NCBI GenBank assembly: GCA_002397155.1
Contig: DGZR01000053.1
Location: 19,743 to 31,629, forward strand
Origin: Firmicutes bacterium UBA4975
GTDB taxonomy: Bacteria > Bacillota > Proteinivoracia > UBA4975
Reading direction: 5' to 3'
Length of the DNA: 11,887 nt
In this document: in pieces, positions 6,590 to 11,748 of the stretch
Layout of the letters: each line of letters begins with the position of its first letter
How positions within the stretch are numbered: the stretch's first letter is position 1
Program-made: the position numbers and the translations under genes
The notes under the pieces: model-generated
Databases searched by the model: none
What the model was told of the DNA's origin: nothing
Seen by the model: only the letters and a program-made list of their open reading frames with translations

Positions 6590-6955
6590 TTAGCCCCGAT
6601 GGTCGTGGCGGCCGGGCTGGATTTCCCGGAGTTCCTCCAGACGGCCCGCTTTGAAGGCCTCTAGGTTGCTCCGGACAGAATCTCCCTCGGTCTTGTAAAT
6701 CCTCACTCCGCCTTCCCTTAGGACCTGGGCGGCGTTTTCGCCACAGCGGGGAGTGAGCAGGACATCGGCTTTTTCATCTAAAATTAGCTGGGCTGCCTTG
6801 ATACCGGCCCCGCCCAGGCTGGCGGGAGCGCTGTTTTCTTTATAGTCGCCGAAACTTTCTTCGGTATCGTAGAAAAGGTAGTAAGGGGACCGGCCAAAAG
6901 ACTGGCAAATTGCCGATTCCAATGACTGACCCTCAATTGGCATCGCTACGCGCAT
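6590..6955 (-). CDS. NifX/NifB-type cofactor-binding protein, proximal copy
   Basis: 121 aa. It opens MRVAMPIEGQSLESAICQSF and continues GRSPYYLFYDTEE. This is the family pattern in which a short strand is followed by a loop and a pair of aromatic residues, but CQSFGRS replaces the QHFG stretch of the distal copy. The middle (GAGIKAAQLILDEKADVLLTPRCGENAAQVLREGGVRIY) matches the nucleotide-like fold of dinitrogenase iron-molybdenum cofactor proteins, with Cys71 where many members have a glycine. The tail ends HDHRG. The two NifX-type proteins here are clearly different subtypes, hinting at distinct partners or clusters. A strong TAAGGAGGGA precedes the ATG by about 6 bases and overlaps the stop of the DUF134 gene. 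The family call is sure; the cofactor is unknown. Confidence 0.85.
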   Translation of the reverse strand: MRVAMPIEGQSLESAICQSFGRSPYYLFYDTEESFGDYKENSAPASLGGAGIKAAQLILDEKADVLLTPRCGENAAQVLREGGVRIYKTEGDSVRSNLEAFKAGRLEELREIQPGRHDHRG

Positions 6956-6967
6956 AGCTTTCCCTCC

Positions 6968-7315
6968 TTAAAAATTACCGTTTTTGCCGTGCCGCCGTCG
7001 CTGACAGCCCCGACCACAAAGCAATCCCTGGCATACCCGGTAGTCGCCCCCTTCGATATGGAGGGCTTTGCCCTCGACAAGAGAACGGGCGATTTTGGCC
7101 CGGGCTTTGGCATAAATACCCTGGACAGTCGTCCTGGCCACCTGCATTTGGGCGGCGCACTGTTCCTGAGTGTACCCCTCCAAATCGATGAGGCGAATGG
7201 CCTCATATTCATCCACGGACATGAGGATAGCCCCGGCCGCATCCAAGTCCAAGGGGCCAAACCGGTTTGACCTGGGTAAACCGCAGACATTTCGCCATTT
7301 TGGCGGTCTAGGCAT
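6968..7315 (-). CDS. DUF134 helix-turn-helix DNA-binding protein
   Basis: 115 aa. MPRPPKWRNVCGLPRSNRFGP at the start and SVDEYEAIRLIDLEGYTQEQ-CAAQMQVARTTVQGIYAKARAKIA in the middle are the hallmarks of DUF134 (COG1342). This is a predicted DNA-binding family with a sigma-region-4-like helix-turn-helix (about residues 48-75). The C-terminal part (LVEGKALHIEGGDYRVCQGLLCGRGC) is followed by a basic tail. Cysteines at 11, 53, 95, 100 and 104 could bind a metal or iron-sulfur cluster. The frame extends upstream to a TTG at 7336. ATG 7315 is preferred because GGGAGGTG precedes it by 6 bases and homologues begin MPRP. As the only recognisable DNA-binding protein of the operon, it is the natural candidate regulator of the palindromic promoter at 7684-7711 (inference). 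Its gene follows a 26-bp palindrome. Confidence 0.9.
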   Translation of the reverse strand: MPRPPKWRNVCGLPRSNRFGPLDLDAAGAILMSVDEYEAIRLIDLEGYTQEQCAAQMQVARTTVQGIYAKARAKIARSLVEGKALHIEGGDYRVCQGLLCGRGCQRRRHGKNGNF

Positions 7316-7336
7316 ACATTCACCTCCCTCAAACAA

Positions 7337-7362
7337 AGTAACAGGGGGGCCCCCCTGTTACT
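7337..7362. repeat. 26-bp perfect palindrome between the DUF5320 and DUF134 genes
   Basis: The half-site AGTAACAGGGGGG (7337-7349) is followed without a spacer by its exact reverse complement (7350-7362). It overlaps the TAA stop of the DUF5320 gene (7358-7360). On the minus-strand RNA it would fold into a very stable hairpin followed by ACTTTGTTTG, a weak U-tract. It is therefore most likely a partial terminator or a 3'-end stabiliser that lowers expression of the six downstream genes relative to the first. A DNA-binding role is also possible given the perfect symmetry. Confidence 0.85.
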
Positions 7363-7639
7363 CGTCCTCCTCGGTCAGATCTTCCAACTGCTTGTCTAGG
7401 TAACGGAGCCTGGCCTTTAGCTCTTCCCTTTGCAGCCGCAAAAAGTCCTTTTCCTCGACAGGGGTTTCAACAGCCGGGCCATAGTAGGGGAAGTAACCGT
7501 ACCCTCCCCGCCGACCAAGTCCCCGCCCGGCACCATAACCATAGCCATAGCCCCTGGGGCCGACCCCGCAGCAACCGCCAAAACCTCTTCCGGTCAGCGG
7601 TCCCCGGCCCATAGGGCCAGTTCTGTCTCTTCCTGGCAT
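7358..7639 (-). CDS. DUF5320-type Gly/Tyr/Arg-rich small protein
   Basis: 93 aa from ATG 7639. Residues 1-50 are low complexity: MPGRDRTGPMGRGPLTGRGF, then GGCCGVGPRG and repeated GYG and GRG units. The C-terminal third (about 58-91, EEKDFLRLQREELKARLRYL and on) is a charged heptad-like helix, probably a coiled coil. The MPGRDRTGPMG start is the signature of DUF5320 proteins, which accompany MinD/NifX/DUF134 genes in anaerobic bacteria and archaea. The function is unknown. The paired Cys23-Cys24 is a possible metal site. The frame could be extended to 7669, but that start would lie inside the operator and upstream of AGGAGGT, which sits 6 bases before ATG 7639. It is the first gene after the TTGACA-TATAAT promoter and, given the palindrome after it, probably the most abundant product of the operon. 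Confidence 0.85.
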   Translation of the reverse strand: MPGRDRTGPMGRGPLTGRGFGGCCGVGPRGYGYGYGAGRGLGRRGGYGYFPYYGPAVETPVEEKDFLRLQREELKARLRYLDKQLEDLTEEDE

Positions 7640-7663
7640 ATCTATACCTCCTAGTCTAGTTGT

Positions 7664-7675
7664 TGACATATGTCA
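7664..7675. promoter_or_regulatory. Operator copy 2 (TGACATATGTCA), at the transcription start
   Basis: A perfect 12-bp palindrome, identical to the copy at 7699-7710, with a centre-to-centre distance of 35 bp. Relative to the predicted start of transcription (about 7677, minus strand) it covers about +2 to +13. Bound protein there would block promoter clearance. Confidence 0.8.
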
Positions 7676-7683
7676 CTATTGAC

Positions 7684-7711
7684 ATTATACCCCCATGCTG
7701 ACATATGTCAA
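7684..7711 (-). promoter_or_regulatory. Consensus sigma-A promoter of the DUF5320-DUF134-MinD/NifX operon
   Basis: On the minus strand TTGACA (7706-7711) and TATAAT (7684-7689) are both perfect consensus hexamers, separated by 16 bases. Transcription should begin near 7677, giving a leader of about 38 bases with AGGAGGT at 7646-7652. A promoter this strong, overlapped by two operator copies, fits a gene set that is normally repressed and strongly induced. Confidence 0.88.
7699..7710. promoter_or_regulatory. Operator copy 1 (TGACATATGTCA), overlapping the -35 box
   Basis: A perfect 12-bp palindrome covering five of the six bases of the -35 hexamer and part of the spacer. A further half-site-like TTGACAT occurs on the plus strand at 7679-7685, between the two operators. 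The binding protein is not known; DUF134 of the same operon is the first candidate. Confidence 0.8.
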
Positions 7712-7739
7712 TAACCATTTCCCCCGAGGCTAAATATTT

Positions 7740-9272
7740 TTACATCAGCGGCGCGAAAATACGCAGCACATTCTGGACCAGACGCAAAAGAGCATTGCCG
7801 CGACAAGCGTCCGGCGTAATCTGCTGGCATTTTTCTAGAGTAGCGAAAAAATCCGCCTTGACCTCCGCCGCCGCCCTTGTTTCATACATTAAAACCCCGC
7901 ACTCGAAATGCAGGTAGAGACTGCGAAAATCCAGATTGGGGGTGCCTACGGTCGCTATCTTGTCGTCGGAGAGGAAGGTCTTGGAGTGATTGAAGCCGGA
8001 GGTATATTCGTAAATCTTCACCCCCGCCTCAATCAAGTCGCGGTAGTAGGAGCGGGTAGTAATGTGGACATATCTCTTATCCCAATGGTGGGGGGTGATG
8101 ATCCGCACGTCGACCCCGGACTTCGCCGCCAGGCCCAAGGCGGATAGCATGTGATCGTCGACAATCAAGTAGGGTGTATTGATGTAGAGGTAGTCCTTAG
8201 CGCCGGTAATGATTTCCATGTACACATGCTCGCTGACATGTTCCTCGTCGATCGGGCTGTCGGCGTAAGGTTGAACCCAGCCGTCTGAAAGCGGGGCCGC
8301 CTCTGAGAGCGGGGGGCGGAACCCCTCATAGTCCTCCACGACCCCGGTGGTCAAGGCCCACATCTGCAAGAACATCATGGTCATGCTCCAAGCGGCTTCT
8401 CCCTTGATCATGATTGAAGCGTCTTTCCAGTGGCCAAATCTCTCCACGGCGTTGATGTACTCGTCGGCCAGGTTGACCCCGCCGGTAATGGCCGTCTTTC
8501 CGTCAACCACCGCAATTTTTCGGTGATCCCGGTTATTCTGCAAAGTGGTGAGCACCGGGCGAAACCGATTAAAAGCGGCGCCCTTTATGCCGTATTGAGC
8601 AAGGACTTGGGGGTAGTTGGGCGGAAGGCGCCGCAGACAGCCCATGTCGTCGTATAGAAAGCGCACCTCGACTCCGGCTCGAGCCTTCTCCTTTAATATG
8701 TCCAGGATGGTATTCCACATCAGTCCCTCTTCAACGATAAAGTACTCCAGAAAAATGTAGCGTTCGGCCTGTTCTAGCTCTTGGACCAAGGCAGCGAAAA
8801 CGGCCTCCCCGGGGGTTAAATATTCGGTAAGGGTGTTTTGGTAAACGGGGAAGCCCCCAGTATCCTGAAGGTAGCGAAATACCCGGGGTGTATCTGGGAC
8901 CGCAGCCTCCATCTCGGCCAGAACATCATCCTGAGGAGGGAAATAGGGTCTGGTCTCCCGGACAATTTCCTGGAGCTTTTTCTTCACCTTTTTTGTTGTG
9001 GACTGAAAGTAGAAGAGCAGGTAAAATAACCCGCCGAAGACGGGAAAGGCAAGGATCAAGAAGACCCAAGTCAACTTATAGGCAGATTTATCCTGCTTGT
9101 TAAAGATATAGAAAACCACCAGGATGCTGATAAGGGATAGAATCACTCGGATTAGATCAAAATACCTGGCCGAAGCGGTGACCAAGAAAAAAAACAGGGC
9201 CAACTGCAAAATGAGCAGGAGGGTAATTATTAGCGGCTGGGAAAACAAACGCCTGATTGCTTTAGCTACCAT
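7740..9272 (-). CDS. cls: Cardiolipin synthase (phospholipase D family)
   Basis: 510 aa, the usual length for bacterial cardiolipin synthase. The N-terminus has two membrane helices (about 13-33 and 38-57), then a PLDc_N segment with a third hydrophobic stretch (about 67-90). Both catalytic HKD motifs are intact: H250-x-K252-x4-D257 (HRKIAVVDG, followed by GGVNLADEY) and H429-x-K431-x4-D436 (HSKTFLSDD, followed by VGTPNLDFRS). The enzyme condenses two phosphatidylglycerols to cardiolipin and glycerol at the cytoplasmic membrane. The ATG at 9272 follows a G7 tract that serves as ribosome binding site, with a TTGTCA-17-TAAAAT promoter upstream. Downstream, only 28 bases separate its stop from the next operon's -35 box, and no terminator is visible, so read-through into the MinD/NifX operon is possible. 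Confidence 0.95.
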   Translation of the reverse strand: MVAKAIRRLFSQPLIITLLLILQLALFFFLVTASARYFDLIRVILSLISILVVFYIFNKQDKSAYKLTWVFLILAFPVFGGLFYLLFYFQSTTKKVKKKLQEIVRETRPYFPPQDDVLAEMEAAVPDTPRVFRYLQDTGGFPVYQNTLTEYLTPGEAVFAALVQELEQAERYIFLEYFIVEEGLMWNTILDILKEKARAGVEVRFLYDDMGCLRRLPPNYPQVLAQYGIKGAAFNRFRPVLTTLQNNRDHRKIAVVDGKTAITGGVNLADEYINAVERFGHWKDASIMIKGEAAWSMTMMFLQMWALTTGVVEDYEGFRPPLSEAAPLSDGWVQPYADSPIDEEHVSEHVYMEIITGAKDYLYINTPYLIVDDHMLSALGLAAKSGVDVRIITPHHWDKRYVHITTRSYYRDLIEAGVKIYEYTSGFNHSKTFLSDDKIATVGTPNLDFRSLYLHFECGVLMYETRAAAEVKADFFATLEKCQQITPDACRGNALLRLVQNVLRIFAPLM

Positions 9273-9305
9273 GGTGCATCCCCCCCTGCCCAGTGTTCTA
9301 ATTGC

Positions 9306-9334
9306 ATTTTACAATACCGCTGGACCGTTGACAA
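9306..9334 (-). promoter_or_regulatory. Proximal promoter of cls
   Basis: On the minus strand TTGTCA (9329-9334) and TAAAAT (9306-9311), each 5/6 to consensus, are separated by exactly 17 bases. The predicted start lies near 9299, giving a leader of about 27 bases. Confidence 0.65.
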
Positions 9335-9375
9335 ATCCTCTCCCCCGCCCCGTTACAGTGAAACTGGCTTGACTT

Positions 9376-9461
9376 GCCGGTAAATAGATTGACAGCAGCA
9401 AGGAAATTACCCCGGCTGCTGTCTCATTAGATGTCCGCTAGTAAGTGCCAGTAAATTGATT
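9376..9461. repeat. Imperfect direct repeat pair in the cls upstream region
   Basis: GCCGGTAAATAGATT (9376-9390) and GCCAGTAAATTGATT (9447-9461) agree at 13 of 15 positions and are offset by 71 bp. They flank the stem-loop at 9391-9423. They could be binding sites for one regulator on the same face of the helix; they do not match an operator I recognise. Confidence 0.4.
9391..9423. promoter_or_regulatory. Stem-loop in the cls leader/upstream region
   Basis: GACAGCAGC (9391-9399) and GCTGCTGTC (9415-9423) form a perfect 9-bp stem around a 15-base loop. Neither strand has a T-tract after it, so it is not a standard terminator. It would lie in the 5' leader of a transcript begun at the distal promoter (9484-9512). 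The rest of the 9335-9558 gap shows no credible coding sequence. Confidence 0.5.
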
Positions 9462-9483
9462 ATACTTGGTTATTAGCAATATC

Positions 9484-9512
9484 ATCCTAACTCCAGCCTA
9501 GGATTTTGTCAA
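9484..9512 (-). promoter_or_regulatory. Candidate distal promoter upstream of cls
   Basis: On the minus strand a perfect TTGACA (9507-9512) is followed after 17 bases by TAGGAT (9484-9489, 4/6). A transcript from here would carry a leader of about 200 bases that includes the 9391-9423 stem-loop. No terminator is seen between mscL and this site. Confidence 0.4.
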
Positions 9513-9558
9513 GACTTGTCTGTTCATGACGTAACATGTTGGAAAATGCTGATGCGCC

Positions 9559-10002
9559 TTAATCTTGCCCCAGTTCGGAGGTGCAGTGGGGACAGCGTCT
9601 GGCCTCGACGTGGATGGGATTTAGGCAAAAAGGACAGTTCTTGGTCGCCGGCAGGGCCGACGCCGGTTCCTTTTTCAGCCGGTTTAGCTGCTTGATAAAG
9701 AAAAATATGCAGAAGGCAATTATCAAGAAATCGATTATGTTCGTTATAAAGACCCCATAGTTGAGGGTCGAGGCCCCGGCCTCCTTGGCGGCTTCAAAGG
9801 TCGCGTACTTCAGTCCGTCCAGGCTGATAAACAAGTTCGTAAAATCCAGCTTGCCGGTGCCCAAGCTGATAAGAGGCATGATGATGTCATTGACCAAGGA
9901 GGTGACGATCTTTCCAAAAGCCCCGCCGATGATTACCCCCGTGGCTAAATCGATGACGTTGCCCTTCATCGCAAAATCCCGGAATTCCTTTAAAAAAGCC
10001 AA
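9559..10002 (-). CDS. mscL: Large-conductance mechanosensitive channel with C-terminal zinc ribbon
   Basis: 147 aa. MAFLKEFRDFAMKGNVIDLATGVIIGGAFGKIVTSLVNDIIMPL is the canonical MscL N-terminal amphipathic helix plus first pore helix; the pore-lining stretch is near residues 18-30. The second membrane helix is at about 83-104 (YGVFITNIIDFLIIAFCIFF), followed by the basic KQLNRLKK. MscL opens under membrane tension to release solutes during osmotic downshock. After a short linker there is a zinc-ribbon-like knuckle pair, C123-PF-C126 and C137-PH-C140, instead of only the usual helical bundle. The start is TTG at 10002, with an AAG8 ribosome binding site 6 bases upstream. It is a single gene between the acyltransferase and cls, both membrane-lipid enzymes. 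Confidence 0.95.
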   Translation of the reverse strand: MAFLKEFRDFAMKGNVIDLATGVIIGGAFGKIVTSLVNDIIMPLISLGTGKLDFTNLFISLDGLKYATFEAAKEAGASTLNYGVFITNIIDFLIIAFCIFFFIKQLNRLKKEPASALPATKNCPFCLNPIHVEARRCPHCTSELGQD

Positions 10003-10025
10003 CTATTTCCCCCCCCTTCATTAGA

Positions 10026-10034
10026 AATATACCA
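10026..10034 (-). promoter_or_regulatory. Possible extended -10 promoter of mscL
   Basis: TGGTATATT on the minus strand is an extended -10 element (TGn plus 5/6 TATAAT) about 24 bases before the TTG start. No good -35 box stands at 17 bases. A small inverted repeat, ATATAG/CTATAT (10034-10050), overlaps it. The element is weak but is the best candidate in the 70-base gap. Confidence 0.35.
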
Positions 10035-10072
10035 TATAGTCAGCCTATATATCACTCGGCCCGTAGGGAAAA

Positions 10073-11227
10073 TCACTCCGCCACAATTTTACCCATGAGG
10101 TCATAAAACAATTTAACCGACATGTGTTTCTGGGGATCAAAGAGAAGGCGGTATTTTTCCTTACCCCGGTAAAATTCCACCAGATCCTGAAATGTAATGC
10201 TGAGGCCGGAGACTTCTGCCAGGGGCACCCTTTCCTCCAGGTTTTTGCCCCGGATTTCCAGTCTATCCGGATAAAAGTTGACATTTACAACATGCCGCCG
10301 CCAGGGCCTGACGCCGATCACTTTTTTGCTCAAAAGGACCTCTTCATTGGCAAAGGAAAAGCCCCGAGCGATGATTTCCGGCAAAAAGCTGCGCTGCCAT
10401 TTATTCCAAGACACCGTATCCGAAAAGTCCTCACAGCCCATTATTTCCCCATACTGGTTGACCCCGTACTGGCTGTGGCACTGTCGACAACTAAAGTGGT
10501 CGCCCTTTGAAAAGAGACAGTTTATCCCGTGGCATTGAGGGCAGATATATAGCAGCCGCTCAATCCGCTCCGCCAGCTTTTTCCCCTTAAAGGGTATGAG
10601 GTTTTTACGCTGCCAGATATATTCGTCATGGTCCAGCTTTTCAACCAGCAGGGCTTGAATTTCTTCCGGGGTCTTGTCGGCGATGGCTTCCCGGCTGAAT
10701 AGTTTTTTTATTTCCAGGACCAACTTGCCCCGGCGGGGATAGGCGGCCCAACGAGGCCGACTTAGATAGCCCCCTTTAAGAATGACGGCGTAGACCGGGA
10801 CTTTGAGGAGTTTTACCAACTTTCCGGTGGAAGGCACCAGGGAGTCGGTCGCCCCGTCCCAGTTTCGCCCCCCCTCGGGGTATAGTCCCACGGGATGCCC
10901 TTTTTTGATATGCCGCACCAGTTCCCGAATGGACTTGGCATCACCGGCGTTTTTCGAAAAAGGAATGCTTTCCAACAGCGCTAGGAGCCGTTTTTTTAGC
11001 CAGTGATCCTGGTTGGCGTCTCCGGCGATAAAGCGAATTAGCCTGTTGGCATAGGCGCTGCTCAAGATCGGATCCTCGTTGGTGACGTGGTTGCCCAGGA
11101 GCAAGTAGGGCCCCGTTTCATCCCTCAGGGGGTTGTCCTCAATCTGGATATTGAATTGCCACTTGAGGTAGGACTGGACGGGAAACTTTAGCAGGCGGTA
11201 AAGTACTTCTCCCCCGGTAATGCTCAT
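10073..11227 (-). CDS. PlsC-like acyltransferase with internal zinc ribbon and extra C-terminal domain
   Basis: 384 aa, longer than the roughly 200-250 aa of ordinary 1-acyl-glycerol-3-phosphate acyltransferases. Residues 1-200 carry the glycerolipid acyltransferase motifs: NHVTNED with catalytic H47-x4-D52, and LYPEGGRNWDG (115-125) for the PEGTR block. These enzymes add an acyl chain to lysophosphatidic acid or a related acceptor on the membrane. After this comes a zinc ribbon with C229-PQ-C232, C237 and C247-RQ-C250. A 130-residue C-terminal domain of no family I recognise follows (VNFYPDRLEIRG and VPLAEVSGLSITF suggest a beta-rich PH-like fold). There is no strong membrane helix. ATG 11227 follows GAGGAGGG at 5 bases. 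The catalytic class is fairly sure; the acceptor substrate is not. Confidence 0.78.
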   Translation of the reverse strand: MSITGGEVLYRLLKFPVQSYLKWQFNIQIEDNPLRDETGPYLLLGNHVTNEDPILSSAYANRLIRFIAGDANQDHWLKKRLLALLESIPFSKNAGDAKSIRELVRHIKKGHPVGLYPEGGRNWDGATDSLVPSTGKLVKLLKVPVYAVILKGGYLSRPRWAAYPRRGKLVLEIKKLFSREAIADKTPEEIQALLVEKLDHDEYIWQRKNLIPFKGKKLAERIERLLYICPQCHGINCLFSKGDHFSCRQCHSQYGVNQYGEIMGCEDFSDTVSWNKWQRSFLPEIIARGFSFANEEVLLSKKVIGVRPWRRHVVNVNFYPDRLEIRGKNLEERVPLAEVSGLSITFQDLVEFYRGKEKYRLLFDPQKHMSVKLFYDLMGKIVAE

Positions 11228-11277
11228 TAAATCCCTCCTCTTTCGTTAGTTAGCAGCTGCCTGTTCCATTTTCTTAT

Positions 11278-11306
11278 ATTATAAAGTCGCTGGCACCCAG
11301 GGGCAA
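11278..11306 (-). promoter_or_regulatory. Promoter of the acyltransferase gene
   Basis: On the minus strand TTGCCC (11301-11306, 4/6) and a perfect TATAAT (11278-11283) are separated by 17 bases. The start should be near 11271, giving a leader of about 44 bases that ends in GAGGAGGG. Confidence 0.6.
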
Positions 11307-11340
11307 GGCCCATTCCCGGGCCGGCTGGTTTTTTGTTCTT
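11297..11340 (+). terminator. Terminator-like hairpin upstream of yajC
   Basis: On the plus strand GGCCC (11307-11311)/GGGCC (11318-11322), with outer CCAG/CTGG (11297-11300, 11325-11328) across an internal loop, is followed by TTTTTTG and more T's. No plus-strand gene precedes it, and it overlaps the -35 box of the divergent acyltransferase promoter. It may stop stray transcription from reaching yajC. The remainder of the 11228-11475 gap shows only the two promoters. Confidence 0.4.
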
Positions 11341-11393
11341 TTTTCCCAGTCCACCATCACCGGGATAAATATTTCCCTTCTTCCCGCGGTATT

Positions 11394-11402
11394 TGGTATA
11401 AT
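11394..11402 (+). promoter_or_regulatory. Extended -10 promoter of yajC
   Basis: TGGTATAAT combines the TGn extension (11394-11396) with a perfect -10 hexamer (11397-11402). No recognisable -35 box lies 17 bases upstream, which is normal for extended -10 promoters. Transcription would start near 11409. Confidence 0.6.
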
Positions 11403-11475
11403 GCAGGGGTGAAGGTAACTAAACCTCACCGGCAGGGATCTGCTACATACATCTATGGAAGGAGTGAAAGTCCAA

Positions 11476-11748
11476 GTGCAGGAAATTCTCGCTAAGTACG
11501 GCACCATAATATGGCTCGTAGTCCTTGGAGGATTCTTCTACCTGTTCCTCATTCGCCCCCAGCAAAAACAGCAGAAAAAGCGGTCGGATATGTTGAGCGG
11601 CCTAAAAAAGGGTGACAAGATTCTAAACCATGGGGGCCTGATTGCAACTGTCGTCGAAGTGAAGGAAGACGAGATCATCGTGCGGATCGGAGACAAAGTC
11701 GAAGTGCCCATGGTCAAAGAGGGCATCGCCAGGGTTTTAAGCGAATAG
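11476..11748 (+). CDS. yajC: Preprotein translocase accessory subunit YajC
   Basis: A 90-aa protein from GTG 11476. One N-terminal membrane helix (TIIWLVVLGGFFYLFL) is followed directly by the family signature IRPQQKQQKKR. After it comes a soluble domain with LKKGDKILNHGGLIATVVEV and DKVEVPMVKEGIARVL. YajC associates with SecD-SecF at the SecYEG translocon in the cytoplasmic membrane. The frame also holds an ATG at 11455, but that codon lies within the region just before GGAAGGAG (11457-11464) and has no good ribosome binding site of its own. The GTG at 11476 sits 11 bases after GGAAGGAG and gives the usual short N-terminus, so I prefer it with moderate certainty. Unlike many genomes, no queA/tgt gene precedes it; it has its own promoter and terminator. 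Confidence 0.93.
   Translation: MQEILAKYGTIIWLVVLGGFFYLFLIRPQQKQQKKRSDMLSGLKKGDKILNHGGLIATVVEVKEDEIIVRIGDKVEVPMVKEGIARVLSE

Noticed and set aside
6946..7332. 128-codon minus-strand frame overlapping the DUF134 gene
   Set aside because: A frame shadow: it overlaps DUF134, which has clear family motifs and a good ribosome binding site, and the translation has no recognisable features.
7316..7336. Upstream TTG start for the DUF134 gene at 7336
   Set aside because: The GGGAGGTG ribosome binding site lies downstream of it and fits ATG 7315, which also gives the family's MPRP start.
7640..7669. Upstream extension of the DUF5320 gene to 7669
   Set aside because: That start would lie within operator copy 2 and upstream of the AGGAGGT site; homologues begin at MPGRD, matching ATG 7639.
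10045..10284. 79-codon minus-strand frame at the end of the acyltransferase gene
   Set aside because: Out-of-frame shadow of the acyltransferase C-terminal domain; composition (Trp/Ser-rich) is not protein-like.
11274..11507. 77-codon minus-strand frame across the acyltransferase-yajC gap
   Set aside because: It runs over the yajC promoter and start and the acyltransferase promoter, has no ribosome binding site and no family resemblance.
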